Part shown: positions 1-8,631 of the stretch, piece after piece
How positions within the stretch are numbered: the first letter of the stretch is position 1
How the letters are laid out: the number at the start of each line of letters is the position of its first letter
NCBI GenBank assembly: GCA_964537875.1
Contig: CAZIDN010000002.1
Coordinates: 1-64,000 of the forward strand
DNA: 64,000 bases
From: JAPKZH01 sp964537875
Lineage (GTDB): Bacteria > Acidobacteriota > Aminicenantia > Aminicenantales > UBA4085
Direction of reading: 5' to 3'
Program-made: the position numbers and the translations under genes
Notes under the pieces: model-generated
The model's database searches: none
What the model was told of the DNA's origin: nothing
What the model saw: the letters and a program-made list of their open reading frames with translations, nothing else

Positions 1-361
1 CTAATGGATTATCGGCGGCGCTTTCATATAATCAACGCTCGCTTCGCTCTCTGCCGCCTTTCCATGGAGCATCTGACGATGAATCCATAAGGGGGTGCCT
101 CATGATGGGGAAATAGGATTATTATCAGCTTCGGGCCGGGAGGCCTCAGGGGCGATTCCAACGCCTCATCGAAATCACATATTTGGAGGTTCCTATTTTT
201 TGGAAGGGAATCCTTTTTTCCGGGGAAGGGACGGAGTTCGTCTTAGCAGCGATGCAGAAGGGGACTTACGGTCTCAGCCGACGACATAAGTCAGCCATTT
301 TTCATATTTTGGAACTTTCCCGTGGACGATGTCCCTGTACATTCGCCGTCGGGCTGTGAGA
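1..361. other. Intergenic, no supported gene
   Basis: No reading frame here looks like a protein: the one short + strand frame (95-289) has no ribosome binding site and a composition unlike its neighbours. The stretch lies downstream of the DUF6125 gene on the - strand. The only structure seen is a segment at 139-179 that resembles one arm of the palindromic repeat near 61.1 kb. Confidence 0.5.
139..179. repeat. Possible diverged copy of a palindromic repeat arm
   Basis: Aligned by eye with 61188-61228, about three quarters of the positions agree, including the shared core CTCAGGGGCGAT versus TTCAGGGGCGAT and a common AAATCAC end. There is no clear matching left arm here, so this could be a half-copy or chance. 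Confidence 0.3.
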
Positions 362-874
362 TTATAGCTCGATCGTAAATTCCCAGACGCACCAAGCGTC
401 GGCGGGGTGGGGATCCGGGGGGCAGGCCAAGCACCTGGTTTCGATCCTGGGGTCGATGGTTTTGGCAAAATCGCTGTATTCGACAATTCCCACGGACCGG
501 CAGGGAAAATCCGGAAGCCCCTGCCGGGCTCGGGCCTCCTGGATACGGCACGTCCTCATGCGGAAAATGCAGCGCGTGTCGTTGGCCTCGACGATGTCCT
601 GCTGGTTGATGTGGGCGTAGAGCCTATAGGAGAGCGCCTTGATCAGCGCTGGGATCCCTCCTCCCGGCTCCATCTTGAGCCGCTTCATGATCCTCTTGGC
701 TTCGATGACTGTAAACCGCTCCCAGGCTTTTTGATCGAGTTCGAGCGCCGCTTCCATCCCGTATCTCTCTTCGACCGCGCGAAACCAGAGGCCGTCGTGG
801 GCCAGCCAGTTGAGGGCCGCATCCTTGAGAAAATCCAGGAGCTCCTCCCTGGATAAATCTTTAAAGGGGTTCAT
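362..874 (-). CDS. DUF6125-like protein
   Basis: 170 residues, soluble, no signal or membrane segment. The N-terminal half is helical (LSREELLDFLKDAALNWLAHDGLWF), followed by a central ERFTVIEAKRIMKRL helix and a Cys-containing C-terminal half (FRMRTCRIQEAR, DFPCRSVG, RCLACPPD). This pattern fits the DUF6125 family, related to L-2-amino-thiazoline-4-carboxylate hydrolase-type proteins; the biochemical role is unknown. Its start overlaps the end of the upstream radical SAM gene by 14 bp, so the two are probably translated together. Confidence 0.7.
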   Translation of the reverse strand: MNPFKDLSREELLDFLKDAALNWLAHDGLWFRAVEERYGMEAALELDQKAWERFTVIEAKRIMKRLKMEPGGGIPALIKALSYRLYAHINQQDIVEANDTRCIFRMRTCRIQEARARQGLPDFPCRSVGIVEYSDFAKTIDPRIETRCLACPPDPHPADAWCVWEFTIEL

Positions 875-1820
875 AGTACTCCAGCCCGTTGTGAGTCCGC
901 CGCTTCAGCCGGCGTTGCTGGGCAAGGCGAACCACGTGGGCACAGACCTCTTCAAGCGGTTTCCCCAGCGATAGAGAGATGTCTTGGGCCGTCATGGGCC
1001 GGCGTTTGACCGTCGAAAGAATGGCTTCTCCGGTGTCCCTGGCCGAAGCAATCTGGTCTCTTGTCCCGAAATCCGCGATGATCTCCGCAGTTGACCCGAG
1101 GAAGGATTTGATATTTTCGAGCTCCTCGAGACTAAGGGCACGGGCAAATTTTTCCGCCGGCGGCCGGACGACCGTATTGAGCTGGACCTTGTCGGGCTTG
1201 ATCAGGGCGATCGCCTCCTTGAGCTTCTTGAGATGGGGAAGCCCGTCGTTCACGCCTTCGACTAGCATCACCTCGAGCCAGATTTGGCCTTTGTACTCTT
1301 TCCGGAACCGGACCAGCCCATCGATGATTTTTGCAACATTCAGGCTAGGATGAGGACGGTTGATTTTGGCAAACACGGACGGCGTCACGGCGTCGAGCGA
1401 CGGAACCACGATGTCGGCGGCCCGCAGGTCGCGCCTGGTTTTGGGGCTGGACAAGAGCGAGCTGTTCGTCAGGACGACCACCGGGATCGCCGTGATTCTC
1501 TTGATCCCGGCGATGATCCTCCCGAGGCCGGAGTGCAGCGTGGGTTCCCCCGACCCGGAAAACGTCAGGCAGTCGATCTTCTGTCCGCCGGCAAGAGCCC
1601 GCTTGATCTGGCCGAGGACCTCGCGGACCGGAATGAGTTCTGCCCTGCGAATCTTTTTTTTGGCGCTGGCGCCGAGCTGGCAGTAGATGCAATCCATGGA
1701 GCACGTTTTATACGGGAGGAGGTCGATGCCCAAAGAAAAGCCCAGCCGCCGGGAAGGGACCGGACCGTAGAGACAAGAGTCATTGTTTTCCGGCAGAGCG
1801 TGAGGCCGTGTCGGTGTCAT
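861..1820 (-). CDS. Radical SAM protein (COG0731-like)
   Basis: 319 residues. A radical SAM cluster motif CxxxCxxC is formed by Cys40, Cys44 and Cys47 (CSMDCIYCQLG), directly after the family signature GPVPSRRLGFSLGIDL. The glycine-rich SAM-binding segment TFSGSGEPTLH follows. The C-terminal ~70 residues look like a winged helix (ILSTVKRRPMTAQDISLSLG). This matches the 'wyosine synthetase-like' radical SAM group found in many bacteria that do not make wyosine, so the substrate is unknown. It lies 6 bp downstream of the DUF6485 gene and overlaps the DUF6125 gene, giving a three-gene operon. Confidence 0.85.
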   Translation of the reverse strand: MTPTRPHALPENNDSCLYGPVPSRRLGFSLGIDLLPYKTCSMDCIYCQLGASAKKKIRRAELIPVREVLGQIKRALAGGQKIDCLTFSGSGEPTLHSGLGRIIAGIKRITAIPVVVLTNSSLLSSPKTRRDLRAADIVVPSLDAVTPSVFAKINRPHPSLNVAKIIDGLVRFRKEYKGQIWLEVMLVEGVNDGLPHLKKLKEAIALIKPDKVQLNTVVRPPAEKFARALSLEELENIKSFLGSTAEIIADFGTRDQIASARDTGEAILSTVKRRPMTAQDISLSLGKPLEEVCAHVVRLAQQRRLKRRTHNGLEYYEPL

Positions 1821-1826
1821 CCGGTC

Positions 1827-2030
1827 TTAACCCTGCTTCCGGTAGATTTCCAGGAACCTGGACAGGGAGCGGTCGTATGTCCTTTCCACTGAATCCGGGA
1901 AGAAGCAGGCCGGCAGCTCCCGGTGGCTCCAATGGTACTGAATACATTCGCAGCAGAGGCCTTTGCGACTGCAGGGCTCGTAGCTGCAGTTGCACCGGCC
2001 GAGATTCTTGTTCTTATTGCATTCAGCCAT
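1827..2030 (-). CDS. Small Cys-rich DUF6485 protein
   Basis: 67 residues with eight cysteines, seven of them in the first half (AECNKN, GRCNCSYEPC, KGLCCEC, PACFFP); the spacing suggests metal binding. The pattern matches the DUF6485 family, whose function is unknown. First gene of the operon with the radical SAM and DUF6125 genes. On the - strand a TATAAT-like box lies at 2059-2064, about 28 bp before the ATG, in the 59-bp space shared with the divergent queF gene. Confidence 0.75.
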   Translation of the reverse strand: MAECNKNKNLGRCNCSYEPCSRKGLCCECIQYHWSHRELPACFFPDSVERTYDRSLSRFLEIYRKQG

Positions 2031-2089
2031 GTGATTGTCTTAGGGACGGCTTTATTATATTATAGGTTACCAAAAAACGAGAAATACAA

Positions 2090-2488
2090 ATGAGCCGCAT
2101 GACCGAAAAAGAGGCCAAGGCCGGCCTGAAAGCCAGGCTTCCGCAGATCGCCGTCTTTCCCAACCAGTTTCCGGACTATGAGATCACCATCGAAATCCCG
2201 GAGTTCACCTCGGTCTGTCCCAAGACGGGCCTTCCCGATTTCGGCACGATCACCATTCGCTATGTTCCGGGCCGGCGCTGCCTCGAACTGAAGGCGCTCA
2301 AAGAATACATCCTGGCCTACAGGAACCTGGGCATATTTTATGAGAACGCCGTCAACCGGATCTTGGAAGACGTCGTTCGGGCCTGCCGGCCGGTGCGCGC
2401 TTCGGTCCGCGGCGAGTTCAACCCGAGAGGAGGCATTAAATCCGTCATTGAGGCGCGCTATCCCCGGCTGAGGAAGTTCTCCGCGTAG
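2090..2488 (+). CDS. queF: NADPH-dependent 7-cyano-7-deazaguanine reductase
   Basis: 132 residues, the short unimodular QueF type. It reduces preQ0 to preQ1, the last free-base step before insertion into tRNA for queuosine. The catalytic Cys sits in FTSVCPKTGLPDFG, the preQ0-binding Glu in the CLELKALKEY segment, and ExFNPRGG near the C-terminus is also typical. The other pathway genes in view (queC, queD, queE) lie 3-5 kb away on the opposite strand. queF is divergent from the DUF6485 gene. Confidence 0.95.
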   Translation: MSRMTEKEAKAGLKARLPQIAVFPNQFPDYEITIEIPEFTSVCPKTGLPDFGTITIRYVPGRRCLELKALKEYILAYRNLGIFYENAVNRILEDVVRACRPVRASVRGEFNPRGGIKSVIEARYPRLRKFSA

Positions 2489-2587
2489 GACCGGGATCGC
2501 GCTTTGGTTCCTTTCTTGCCCCTCTCTTCTTCCTTATTATTTATTAGACGCATCCAGATTTAGCCATTAAAGGCATACAAAAAAGGC

Positions 2588-3514
2588 ATGTTTCAGACCT
2601 CCAACGGAAAGAATTCGAGGTTCGGCGCCAGCGACGCGCTGATGCTCATCGCCGTCGTCATGTGGGGCAGCAACTTCTCGTTTATCAAGTTCGCCCTTCG
2701 AGAGCTCTCGCCCGGCGGTTTCAACGGCGTGCGTCTTTTGCTGACGGCGCTCGTTTTTTGCCTGCTCATGGGACTGGCCAAGGAGCGCTTTGCCGTCAGC
2801 CGGAAAGATTTTTGGAAGCTGCTGGCGATCGGAATTGCCGGGAATACCATTTATCAGCTCCTATTCATCCGCGGCGTCAGCCTGACGACGGCCTCGAACT
2901 CATCCCTCATCCTTTCCACATCCCCGATTTTCGTGGCCTTGATGAGCGCCGGTTTGAGGATCGAGAAGATCCATTGGGCGGCCTGGGGCGGGATTTTCGT
3001 CTCCTTTTTCGGGTTGTATCTGGTCATCGCTGAGCGAAACGGAGGCCTTCGCTTTTCCTCTCAAAGCTTTAAGGGCGATTTCCTGATTTTTCTGGGGACC
3101 ATCCTGTGGGCCTCTTACACGGTTTTGGCCAAGCCTTTTTTGGAAGAGATGTCTCCCTTGAAATTTTCCGCGATCACCGTCGGCCTGGGAACTCTTTTTT
3201 ATCTGCCTTTCACGGCCAGGGACGTCATCCATATTCCGTGGGGGACGATTTCCTGGCAAGCTTGGGCGTCCCTTTTCTTTTCAGCCCTCTTCGGCCTCGT
3301 CCTCGGCTATCTCATCTGGTATTATTCGGTGAAAAAAGTGGGGAATGCCAAGACCGCGGTCTACAACAGCATGACGCCGATCTTCACGGTGTTCTTTGCG
3401 GTGATCTTTCTTCAAGAAAAATTCAGCGCCTTCCAGGCCGTCGGCGCCGTGGTCATTCTGGCGGGTGTTTATCTGACCCGGGCGGGCTACCGGTTCTTCA
3501 TCCGGTCTTCGTGA
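2588..3514 (+). CDS. DMT/EamA-family membrane transporter
   Basis: 308 residues with about ten hydrophobic helices in two EamA repeats (roughly residues 15-150 and 160-300). Typical DMT markers are MWGSNFSFIKFALRELSPG in the first helix pair, SLTTASNSSLILSTSPIFVAL at the end of repeat 1, and AVYNSMTPIFTVFFAVIFLQEKFS in repeat 2. It probably exports an amino acid or other metabolite across the inner membrane; the substrate cannot be read from the sequence. It ends 7 bp before the convergent sulfatase gene. Confidence 0.88.
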   Translation: MFQTSNGKNSRFGASDALMLIAVVMWGSNFSFIKFALRELSPGGFNGVRLLLTALVFCLLMGLAKERFAVSRKDFWKLLAIGIAGNTIYQLLFIRGVSLTTASNSSLILSTSPIFVALMSAGLRIEKIHWAAWGGIFVSFFGLYLVIAERNGGLRFSSQSFKGDFLIFLGTILWASYTVLAKPFLEEMSPLKFSAITVGLGTLFYLPFTARDVIHIPWGTISWQAWASLFFSALFGLVLGYLIWYYSVKKVGNAKTAVYNSMTPIFTVFFAVIFLQEKFSAFQAVGAVVILAGVYLTRAGYRFFIRSS

Positions 3515-3521
3515 GGTTCCG

Positions 3522-5516
3522 TTAATCGAGCTCGACCCCGTAGAACTGCCGGAGTTCCGAAAGCAATTCTTGGAAGACGTCTGGAAAAAGGGTGGACACA
3601 TCTTTCCGGCAGCGCGGGTCGGCCTCCAGGTCGAACAACCGGATATCGACCTTTTTTCGCGGGTTGTGAAGCAGCGGCTCCCAGATCAGCTTCCAGCGTT
3701 TGGTCTGAATCGCCCTCTGCCGGTTCTTGATCAGCCGGTCAAAGAATTCATCCTTGACGGTGATGATCCCGTTTTTATCGAACTCGTAAAAATTGATGCC
3801 CTGGTCGATCATTTCCTGGAGGGCCAGCCCGATCCCTCCGGGCGCGTCCAGGGAAAATTCGGTTTCCATGATGATCCGGCTGTCCGCAAATTCTAGGGCG
3901 GAGGTCGTTCCCGTCATCAAAGGCTTCAGGCTGAAGCCGTCGAAACGCAGGCTGGGTTGCGTCCCCGGCAAAAGGTCATAGATGGTCGGGGCAATATCGA
4001 TGGTCCGAACGAGCGCTTCGATTTCCTTATTGGTTGTCGAACCGGCCGGCTTGATGGCCAGAAGGGTGCGATTCTGGTCCGTGTCTCTCAGGGTCGTTCC
4101 ATGCCCCTCCTCAGATTCTCCGTGGTCGGACAGGACGATGATGATGGATTTATCATAGAGGTTTTTACGTTTCAGGCTTTCGAGCAGCCGGCCGAACTGG
4201 TCATCGGCCATCCGGATCGCCCCATCGTAGAGATTCATCATGGGATCAGGGTTGGCCTGGAAGAGAAGGGGATAGGGCGAGGATGAGACATAGGGCCAGT
4301 GCGAGGCAACGAAATTGATCATCAGCAAAAATTTCTCTTTGGATTGGAGGACATCCAGGTAGGAGACAAGCTCATTGGCGAAATAGCGGCTTTGATAGAG
4401 ATGGGAAACGGCGCGGTTGATGCGGATAAAATCAAACGGCCAATATCCCAGGGGGCCGTTGAAAAAGACGTTGGGAAGTGAAAAATCATGAATGCTGCCG
4501 AAGACGAAATCCCTGACGCCCATGAGAGGATGATCGAGATAATCGAAGCCGTCTTCCGGCCGGATATTGCAGAAGCGCGTCTCGTCGGCAAAAAAAGCCG
4601 TGAAATAGCCTTTCTCGTTTTTCAGGATCTGGGGAACGGTGTGCGCGTTCGGGCTGATATGGTGACGCTTCATCAAATTCAAGCGGACGCCGCTGGTCAC
4701 GGGGTACTGACCCGTCAGGATGGAATACCAGCCGGGGAAGGTCCGGGCGATCGGCGAAAAACAATTCTTGAAAATGACGGCTTCGGAAAGAAACTTGTCC
4801 AGGTGCGGGGTCGTGTTGAGCGAATAGCCGAAGTAACCCGTATGGCTGGGGGTCACGGAATCGAGGCCGATCAGGATGACGTTCGGTCCCGTGTTGAGGG
4901 ATCTCGTGAACAGGGAGGAGAAAAGGGACTTGAGGTGATAGCCGGGTTGAAGCGGAGACACGAGAATAACCGCCCAGAAGGCCCAAATGGCCCATTTGAC
5001 CTTTTTGGCCTTGGCTTGAAGAGACACCCAGATGAACCCTAAAACGTATATGGCGAGGAGGACATAGATCGTGATCTGCAGGGGAATAGAGTTGTCCTTG
5101 GGCATGAGCAGACCGGAGAGTTTCGAATATGGATAGCGGACGGCGTTTGTCCAGTAGACGGTGATGATGAAAAAGACGTTGATGCCCAGGAAGAGGAAGG
5201 CGGTCAGGTGAGGAGTTTTGGGGCGGAACTTTTTCAAAAAGGCGTCCCGGGCGAATATCACGTAGGCAGAGTTGATCAAGCCGAAGACGATGTAGATGGC
5301 GATAAGAAGGATCACATACACGACGACTTGGTATTTGAGGAACCCGGCGCTCTCCCTGAGCTTGGCAAAAAACGTCGAGTGGACTTTTCCGGTGGAGTAG
5401 GTCGTGACAAAGACAAAAATGTTGAATCCGATTTCGGCCAGGAGGAGGCCCGCATACAGGAGGATCGAGTAGACCACGATCCTTCTCGTCGAGGCAGGCT
5501 TCTCTTGGGGCTTCAT
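3522..5516 (-). CDS. Membrane-anchored sulfatase/alkaline-phosphatase-superfamily hydrolase
   Basis: 664 residues. About five membrane helices fill the first ~190 residues, then an extracytoplasmic sulfatase-fold domain begins at VILIGLDSVTPSHTGYFGY, where the first metal-binding Asp sits. The nucleophile position (CxPSR in classical sulfatases) reads ARTFPGWYSILTGQYP, so the likely nucleophile is Thr rather than Cys or Ser that could become formylglycine. SDHGESEEGHGT provides further metal ligands. A Thr nucleophile is usual in phosphoethanolamine and lipoteichoic transferases and phosphonate hydrolases, so transfer or hydrolysis of a phospho-group on an envelope lipid or glycan is as likely as true sulfatase activity. 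Confidence 0.85.
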   Translation of the reverse strand: MKPQEKPASTRRIVVYSILLYAGLLLAEIGFNIFVFVTTYSTGKVHSTFFAKLRESAGFLKYQVVVYVILLIAIYIVFGLINSAYVIFARDAFLKKFRPKTPHLTAFLFLGINVFFIITVYWTNAVRYPYSKLSGLLMPKDNSIPLQITIYVLLAIYVLGFIWVSLQAKAKKVKWAIWAFWAVILVSPLQPGYHLKSLFSSLFTRSLNTGPNVILIGLDSVTPSHTGYFGYSLNTTPHLDKFLSEAVIFKNCFSPIARTFPGWYSILTGQYPVTSGVRLNLMKRHHISPNAHTVPQILKNEKGYFTAFFADETRFCNIRPEDGFDYLDHPLMGVRDFVFGSIHDFSLPNVFFNGPLGYWPFDFIRINRAVSHLYQSRYFANELVSYLDVLQSKEKFLLMINFVASHWPYVSSSPYPLLFQANPDPMMNLYDGAIRMADDQFGRLLESLKRKNLYDKSIIIVLSDHGESEEGHGTTLRDTDQNRTLLAIKPAGSTTNKEIEALVRTIDIAPTIYDLLPGTQPSLRFDGFSLKPLMTGTTSALEFADSRIIMETEFSLDAPGGIGLALQEMIDQGINFYEFDKNGIITVKDEFFDRLIKNRQRAIQTKRWKLIWEPLLHNPRKKVDIRLFDLEADPRCRKDVSTLFPDVFQELLSELRQFYGVELD

Positions 5517-5661
5517 TTTGTAAGCTCTTACAATAAGAGAGACGACAGGGGAGCGTCAATCCTCTCTGACGATGAATCCCGGGGTGATTTTTATCTCGAT
5601 AAATCCTCTGGAAAGGCGAACAATCCTGCTTGAGAAAATCCCCGGAGATCGCAAAAATAGC

Positions 5662-6291
5662 CTACCGCCAGTCGTACAGTTTGTGAAGCTGGGCGGAGAA
5701 ACGGATGCTTTTCAAGCCCTCCTTCTGAGCCCGGCCGAGTATCCTCAGGCTTTTTGTCACGCTCCACGGAGCATTGGACTCCGGTTGGAGGAGGAGCGGG
5801 ATCCGGGCGGGAAATTCTTTGCGCAGCCGTTCGACCGTCCCGAAGCTTAAGGACCTCGTCACGACCAGCTTGACCTCTTTAGCCCGTTTCCGGTATTCCG
5901 GCCGGTACGAATACCGGGGAGGCTTGGGCGAGACCGTGTACCAATCCACGGTCAGCGGGCGGTAGAGGGTGGCATTGGTCTCGACCTGGATTTTCAATCC
6001 TTCCTGCCTCAAATCCTTGACGAGTCCCGAGACGTCCTGGAGCAGGGGCTCACCGCCGGTCAAACATACCCAGTCTGCAGGATACCGATTGCGAATTTTA
6101 TGGATTTCTCTAAGAGCTTGAAACGGCGTGAGCTCCCTCCCTCCGTTCCAAGCATAGCGGGTGTCGCAAAAGGAGCACTTCAGGTTGCAGCCGGAAAACC
6201 GGATAAAGACGGTGGGTTCGCCCTGCCTGAGCCCCTCACCCTGCAGGGAGGCGAATATCTCAATGATTTTCAGTGTAGGTGGCCGAGGCAT
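5662..6291 (-). CDS. queE: 7-carboxy-7-deazaguanine synthase
   Basis: 209 residues. Radical SAM enzyme that converts 6-carboxytetrahydropterin to CDG in queuosine precursor synthesis. The CxxxCxxC cluster motif is in FSGCNLKCSFCDTRYAW, preceded by the QueE substrate signature SLQGEGLRQGEPTVFIRF. The GGEPLLQ segment is the SAM-contacting motif. Last gene of the queC-queD-queE operon; its start overlaps queD by 32 bp. Confidence 0.95.
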   Translation of the reverse strand: MPRPPTLKIIEIFASLQGEGLRQGEPTVFIRFSGCNLKCSFCDTRYAWNGGRELTPFQALREIHKIRNRYPADWVCLTGGEPLLQDVSGLVKDLRQEGLKIQVETNATLYRPLTVDWYTVSPKPPRYSYRPEYRKRAKEVKLVVTRSLSFGTVERLRKEFPARIPLLLQPESNAPWSVTKSLRILGRAQKEGLKSIRFSAQLHKLYDWR

Positions 6292-6607
6292 CTTCGGATT
6301 CCCAGACCGTCACTTCCTTGACCGGAAAATCTTTCCGCAGCTCCGTGTAAAACCGGCGGGCCAAGTTTTCTGCCGAAGGGTTGAAATCATAGACTTCGTT
6401 GAGCAGGGAATGGTCGGGCAGGATGGCGGCCAGCTTCTGCTTGATGATGTTGAAGTCGATTCCGATGCCGGTGTCGTCGAGCTCGTGGACTTCGATTTTT
6501 GCTTCCACGTAAAAGGTGTGGCCGTGGAGCTTTTCGCATTTCCCGCGGTATCCTTTGAGGAAGTGGGCCGCTTGAAATTTGTCCCGGACTTTTAATATCC
6601 AGCTCAT
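6260..6607 (-). CDS. queD: 6-carboxy-5,6,7,8-tetrahydropterin synthase
   Basis: 115 residues, a typical QueD length. It converts 7,8-dihydroneopterin triphosphate to CPH4. The zinc-binding histidines are visible in FQAAHFL and EKLHGHTF; a catalytic Cys is in GKCEKLHGH and a Glu in VWESEDASATY. The ATG overlaps the queC stop (ATGA) and the 3' end overlaps queE by 32 bp. Confidence 0.95.
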   Translation of the reverse strand: MSWILKVRDKFQAAHFLKGYRGKCEKLHGHTFYVEAKIEVHELDDTGIGIDFNIIKQKLAAILPDHSLLNEVYDFNPSAENLARRFYTELRKDFPVKEVTVWESEDASATYTENH

Positions 6608-7299
6608 AATCGTCCTTCCTTTTTAAGTCTCGAAATCAGGGGGTCTTCAAAGCCGGCCTCGGCGAAGGCCCGTTCCCGCAGCAGGCAGGCCGAGCATGAC
6701 CGGCAGGGGATTTCCTCCCCCGCATAGCAGGAAATGGAATAGGAATAATCCGCATGGAGTGAAACTCCCAGGCGGATGATGGCGGATTTTTTCATCCCGA
6801 TCAAAGGCGCGTTGATCTTCATCGGCGGCCGGCCGAAAGCAGCCCGGGTTCCGGCGTTGATGGCCTTTTCCATGGCCTTGACGAACGCCGGCCTCGTGTC
6901 CGGGTAATCGGGGGAGTCGATGATATTGAAGCCGCAGACGATTTCCGTGAAGCCTCGGGGTTCGCCCCAAGCCGCGGTCAGGGCCAGGAGGACGCCGTTT
7001 CGAAAGGGCTGGTAGGTGGCCGGCGGGCCATGCTTGATCTGCGATAGATTGTTGTAGCGGGGCACTTCGATCGAGGAGTCGGTCAAGGCGGAGCCCCCAA
7101 CCTGTTTCAGGTCGAGCTTGAAGATCGTTTGGGGAATACCGATCTTCCTGACCAGCTTTCGGGCCATCCGGATCTCGACGCGGTGACGTTGGCCGTAGTC
7201 GAAGGACAGGGCGTGGACTGACGGTCCTTTGGCCAAAGCCCAGTAGAGTGCCGTGGTCGAGTCGATCCCGCCGGAGAACAACACCACGCTTTTGACCAT
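6604..7299 (-). CDS. queC: 7-cyano-7-deazaguanine synthase
   Basis: 231 residues. Uses ATP and ammonia to turn CDG into preQ0. The PP-loop SGGIDSTT is at the N-terminus (VVLFSGGIDSTTALYWA), and the zinc-binding cysteines are near the C-terminus (SCYAGEEIPCRSCSACLLRE). First gene of the - strand queCDE operon, with a good promoter 24 bp upstream of its ATG. Confidence 0.96.
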   Translation of the reverse strand: MVKSVVLFSGGIDSTTALYWALAKGPSVHALSFDYGQRHRVEIRMARKLVRKIGIPQTIFKLDLKQVGGSALTDSSIEVPRYNNLSQIKHGPPATYQPFRNGVLLALTAAWGEPRGFTEIVCGFNIIDSPDYPDTRPAFVKAMEKAINAGTRAAFGRPPMKINAPLIGMKKSAIIRLGVSLHADYSYSISCYAGEEIPCRSCSACLLRERAFAEAGFEDPLISRLKKEGRL

Positions 7300-7322
7300 C
7301 CGGTTTGTCTTCCTATGGGATT

Positions 7323-7351
7323 ATCATAAGAGATACGCCGTTCCTTTTCAA
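7323..7351 (-). promoter_or_regulatory. Sigma-70-type promoter of the queCDE operon
   Basis: On the - strand TTGAAA (7346-7351) is followed after 17 bp by TATGAT (7323-7328). The predicted start leaves a leader of under 20 nt, too short for a preQ1 riboswitch. Confidence 0.6.
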
Positions 7352-7521
7352 TGAAGCAGATCATTCCAAAATTGCCGAGAGAAACGCCCGACGGGACCTG
7401 TCTGGGGGGCCCCCGAACCACGCCGCCCGTCGGGTGTCGGCGCTTCCTTTCGACTTCATGGAACGTTCTGAACTTTTGTTTGATTTCCCCCTATCGACAA
7501 TTTTTGAGCCGAGCTCTTCAC

Positions 7522-7550
7522 TTGACAGATAGGTGATGCGGTGCTAACCT
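7522..7550 (+). promoter_or_regulatory. Candidate promoter for the 7608 gene
   Basis: TTGACA at 7522-7527, 17 bp spacer, TAACCT at 7545-7550. The region 7300-7607 between the divergent queC and this gene holds this promoter and the queC promoter and nothing else recognisable. Confidence 0.45.
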
Positions 7551-7607
7551 TGCGCTTTATTTTTAAAAGAACATATGATTTTCCGATCGAGATGAGCTAA
7601 AATTATT

Positions 7608-8417
7608 TTGACCATGGAAGCCCACCAAGATTTTAAAGCGGGACGCGGAGACGATCGCCAAGAGATTGTCATTCGCGACGACCAGCTGGAGTTTGCGGCG
7701 CTCCTGGACATGGTCAAGGAGCGGCGGAAGAATCGCGGCCGGCTGAGGCTGATCGATTCAGGCGCACTCGATCCGTCCAAGCTGGAGTGGCTGGGAGAGG
7801 CCGGCGCGGATATTTATACATCGGACTTGGCAAGGCCGAATGCGGGCGAGATTGTCCGGATCGGCCGCGCTGCAAAAAAGGGACACGCCATCGCGGCCTA
7901 TTTCCATCACGGTCCTCTCGACTCCGATGAAAAAGAAAAGACCATTCCATTTTCCGGTCTATTGGAAATGGGCTTCAGCGGCATCGATCTCCATCTCTCC
8001 AATAAACATCGGCAGCGCGAGTGGTCGAAGCTCGAGGAGTTGGCATTCGCTTGTGAAAGCAGCGGAGCGCGGTTTGTCCTTTATTATCATGGAATGATCG
8101 CGGCCGATTTGGAAAAGCTGGCCCGGCAGGGCGCCTGCATCCATATTTCTGACGAAAGTCTCAGCGGCGCGCAGGATGTCTCGGCTCTCATCGCCTGCCT
8201 CGCCGCAGGGCGCGGCCGAGGATCAAGCTTGATTTTTCATCTCGCCCATCCTATTGCCTTGGCCTGGCTCGAAGATATTTTCGCCGCGGGCGCTTTCGTT
8301 CTCTTTAAAATTCCTCCGACCGATTATCGCTCGCCTTTGAGACCTTTCGAGACGGCTTCAAAAAAACGCCGGCCGGATCCAAGGTCCGCTTACATCGATG
8401 CGACGTTCCTGCTCTAG
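7608..8417 (+). CDS. Uncharacterised soluble protein, possibly TIM-barrel-like
   Basis: 269 residues from a TTG at 7608 (an in-frame ATG follows two codons later, at 7614). No signal peptide or membrane segment. Alternating strands and helices (RLRLIDSGALD, GADIYTSDLA, GHAIAAYFHHG, GIDLHLSN, ARFVLYYHGM, GSSLIFHLAH, AGAFVLFKIP) suggest a beta/alpha barrel of the triose-isomerase or dihydrodipicolinate-reductase type, but no active-site signature was recognised. The family is not known to me. It precedes the ATP-grasp operon by 214 bp, which contains a separate promoter. Confidence 0.6.
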   Translation: MTMEAHQDFKAGRGDDRQEIVIRDDQLEFAALLDMVKERRKNRGRLRLIDSGALDPSKLEWLGEAGADIYTSDLARPNAGEIVRIGRAAKKGHAIAAYFHHGPLDSDEKEKTIPFSGLLEMGFSGIDLHLSNKHRQREWSKLEELAFACESSGARFVLYYHGMIAADLEKLARQGACIHISDESLSGAQDVSALIACLAAGRGRGSSLIFHLAHPIALAWLEDIFAAGAFVLFKIPPTDYRSPLRPFETASKKRRPDPRSAYIDATFLL

Positions 8418-8501
8418 CTGTCAAGGTATTTTACAGCTCAATGGATTGGGGGTCAAAAAGTCCTTTGATCGAACAGGTTGTATCTTTTTTTGAAAAAAGT
8501 A

Positions 8502-8531
8502 TTGACATTTTACAAAAATGATATATATATA
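8502..8531 (+). promoter_or_regulatory. Promoter of the ATP-grasp/GNAT/aminomutase operon
   Basis: TTGACA at 8502-8507, then an alternating AT tract giving TATATA at 8524-8529 (16 bp spacer) or 8526-8531 (18 bp). About 100 nt of leader remain before the ATG at 8632. Confidence 0.55.
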
Positions 8532-8631
8532 AATTAGAATGGCGAAGAAATTTGATGTGAACGGTTCGAGATAAAATGATCACGATGCTGGGAACCTTTG
8601 TCAACCTGAGTCGAAGCTAAGTAGCGCAGCG

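Noticed and set aside
2031..2089. preQ1 riboswitch before queF or queC
   Set aside because: Neither leader shows the type I stem-loop and A-rich tail; the queC leader is under 20 nt from its promoter.
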